Source: Chloroflexi bacterium UBA4733 (GTDB taxonomy: Bacteria; Chloroflexota; UBA4733). Taken from it: 5,796 bases of DNA. Where the stretch lies: positions 1-5,796 of the forward strand of contig DHIZ01000056.1 of assembly GCA_002404055.1 (NCBI GenBank), given 5' to 3'. The position numbers and the translations under genes are program-made. Below are positions 4,535 to 5,796 of this stretch, piece after piece. The notes below the pieces were generated by a model. It saw only the letters and a list, made by a program, of their open reading frames with translations, made no database searches and was not told the origin of the DNA. Every line of letters starts with the position of its first letter. Position 1 is the stretch's first letter.

Positions 4535-5796
4535 ATGCTGACCTTGCCGCTGGGAGGCGTTCATTCCGCTGAGCCAGTGCCGTGGCGGAACCGGGCCGGC
4601 GGCATGCCCGTCAGCCCAACGCACTCCGTCCACGCGCTCCGGGCTCTCCATCGGGTCGCGCTCGCGCTGACGGGGACCCTGGACGCCGACAGGCTCGCGG
4701 CCATCGTCGCCGAACACACGCGCCGCCTGGTTCGCGCCGGAGCGGTAGCCATCTACTGGTGGGATCCCGAGGGTGCGGTCTTGGACCGGGTGGCAGACAC
4801 TGACGCCAGGGCGCTCGCCCGGCCGTCTATTGGCCTCGGCAGCGGTGCGGTGGGCCAGGCGTTTGCCAGCCGGCAGCCGGTCATCGTACCTGACTACCAG
4901 AGCTGGGCGCGGGCCGTGCCGCAGGTGGCCGCGCTGGGCGTCGTCTCGGTCTTGGCCGTCCCAGTCATGGCCAAAGGCGATCCGGTGGGGGTGATCTCAG
5001 CCCGGAGCTACCGCCCTCGCCGCTGGGCGGCGCGGCATATCGAACTGCTGTGGCTGTTCGCCGGCCAGGTGGCGCCCTCGCTGCTGGCCACGCGGCTGCT
5101 CGCCGAGGCCGAGCAACGGCGGGCCGAGGCCGAGGCCCTGGCCGAGCTGACCCGGCGGGGAGCCGCCGAGCCGGACGTGGACCGCATCCTGGCGCTCGTC
5201 ACCGAGCACGCCTGCCGGCTGCTGGGGGCCGACTTCGCCACCGCTGCCCTGGTTGAGCCGAGTGGGGCCATCACCCGCCGAGGCACTCGTGGCAGCATCT
5301 CGGAGGCGTGGCAGACAATCGTGACCAGGGTGCCCCGGAACAGCGGCCTCACTGTCGCCCTCCGGACCGGCAAGACGGTAGTCATCGAGCGTATCGGCCA
5401 GAACCCGGACTTCCCTATCGCGGAGCTGCCGGTCCAGCGCGCCGAGGGCCTCCGCACCTCGATCACCACCCCACTGCCCGGCCGCGCCGGCATGCTGGGC
5501 GCCCTGAACGTCGGCTGGCGCAGCGACTTCGCCCCGTGCCGGTGGCACATCGACCTGGCCGAAGCTCTGGCGGGCCAGGCGGCCACCATCCTCGACAACG
5601 CGCGAGCGCATGACGAGCTTTCCCACCGGGCCGCGCAGCTGCAGGCGATCATCGATCAGACGCCTGCCGGCGTGGTGGTGTTCGATGCGCAGGGCCGGCG
5701 CATCCTGGCCAACCAGTCGGTGCGCGGAATTCGCGGCATCCCCGCTGACCCGAACGTGCCGGTGACGCAGCCCGATCCCGTGATTCGCCGCACCGA
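4535..5796 (+). CDS. GAF-GAF-PAS sensor protein, N-terminal part (probable signalling kinase or cyclase)
   Basis: The longest gene here: 420 codons with no stop, cut by the right edge. Residues 1-23 may be surplus if ATG 4604 is used. Residues about 40-185 form a first GAF domain (TLDADRLAAIVAEHTRRL, AIYWWDPEG, the G-x-G-x-x-G-Q-A-F-A-S-R-Q-P core, then VLAVPVMAKGDPVGVISA). Residues about 187-210 are an Ala/Glu/Arg linker helix (RLLAEAEQRRAEAEALAEL). Residues about 213-360 are a second GAF domain (DVDRILALVTEHACRLLGAD, later TTPLPGRAGMLGALNVGWRS and LAGQAATILDNARAHDEL). From about 365 a PAS domain begins (LQAIIDQTPAGVVVFDAQGR, ILANQSV). No signal peptide or membrane segment is seen, so it should sense a cytoplasmic ligand, light or redox signal. 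Families with this order usually end in a histidine kinase, sometimes GGDEF or PP2C; the output domain lies outside the window. Preceded by an inverted repeat and a -10-like box. Confidence 0.9.
   Translation, partial: MLTLPLGGVHSAEPVPWRNRAGGMPVSPTHSVHALRALHRVALALTGTLDADRLAAIVAEHTRRLVRAGAVAIYWWDPEGAVLDRVADTDARALARPSIGLGSGAVGQAFASRQPVIVPDYQSWARAVPQVAALGVVSVLAVPVMAKGDPVGVISARSYRPRRWAARHIELLWLFAGQVAPSLLATRLLAEAEQRRAEAEALAELTRRGAAEPDVDRILALVTEHACRLLGADFATAALVEPSGAITRRGTRGSISEAWQTIVTRVPRNSGLTVALRTGKTVVIERIGQNPDFPIAELPVQRAEGLRTSITTPLPGRAGMLGALNVGWRSDFAPCRWHIDLAEALAGQAATILDNARAHDELSHRAAQLQAIIDQTPAGVVVFDAQGRRILANQSVRGIRGIPADPNVPVTQPDPVIRRT

Noticed and set aside
4997..5652. Two long minus-strand open frames of 209 and 214 codons
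   Set aside because: They lie antisense to the GAF-GAF-PAS gene. They are Gly/Arg/Pro/Ser-rich without motifs, as expected for shadows in GC-rich DNA.

Overview
The window is high-GC bacterial DNA. No rRNA, tRNA or CRISPR array was seen. Codon choice and the style of the large sensor protein (two GAF domains, then PAS, rich in Ala, Arg and Leu) would fit a Chloroflexota or Actinomycetota genome, but no marker gene fixes the taxon. Gene content is typical of accessory DNA: a terminase-like helix-turn-helix protein, XRE-type regulators, a serine recombinase remnant and many very short ORFs.

Layout. (1) 1-691: a 213-codon ORF with a phage-like helix-turn-helix segment, whose ribosome binding site lies in the right arm of a 9-bp hairpin. 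(2) 700-1050: the decayed C-terminal DNA-binding part of a LuxR-type regulator on the minus strand, then about 200 bases with nothing recognised. (3) 1064-1518: a conserved-looking protein of about 150 residues, split by a one-base frameshift. (4) 1523-2848, plus strand: a compact string of small genes built around XRE-type repressors. One XRE gene is broken by at least two one-base shifts, a second survives as a tail behind an amber codon, and a third HTH ORF is intact. Four ATGA stop/start overlaps (2061, 2494, 2712, 2801) join the members, as in a translationally coupled operon. (5) 2863-3290, minus strand: a 98-codon ORF followed by a 39-residue single-pass membrane protein, convergent with the XRE string. 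(6) 3318-3667: a large serine recombinase reduced to the end of its catalytic domain and its zinc ribbon, with the middle missing and a TGA inside. (7) 3668-4481: weakly supported DNA with a good sigma70-like promoter, a strong Shine-Dalgarno (SD) sequence with a 9-codon ORF, and two overlapping unrecognised ORFs. (8) 4535-5796: the best gene here, the N-terminal 420 residues of a GAF-GAF-PAS sensor protein that runs off the right edge. It follows an 11-bp perfect inverted repeat that overlaps a -10-like box.

The middle (about 700-3670) reads as a worn-down mobile element or its landing site. Integrase, repressors and small accessory ORFs are all present as pieces, while the flanking long ORFs are intact. 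No complete new system can be demonstrated. The most interesting leads are the coupled XRE/small-ORF cassette, with a possible CPFC-type zinc microprotein, and the inverted repeat and apparent leaderless start of the sensor gene.
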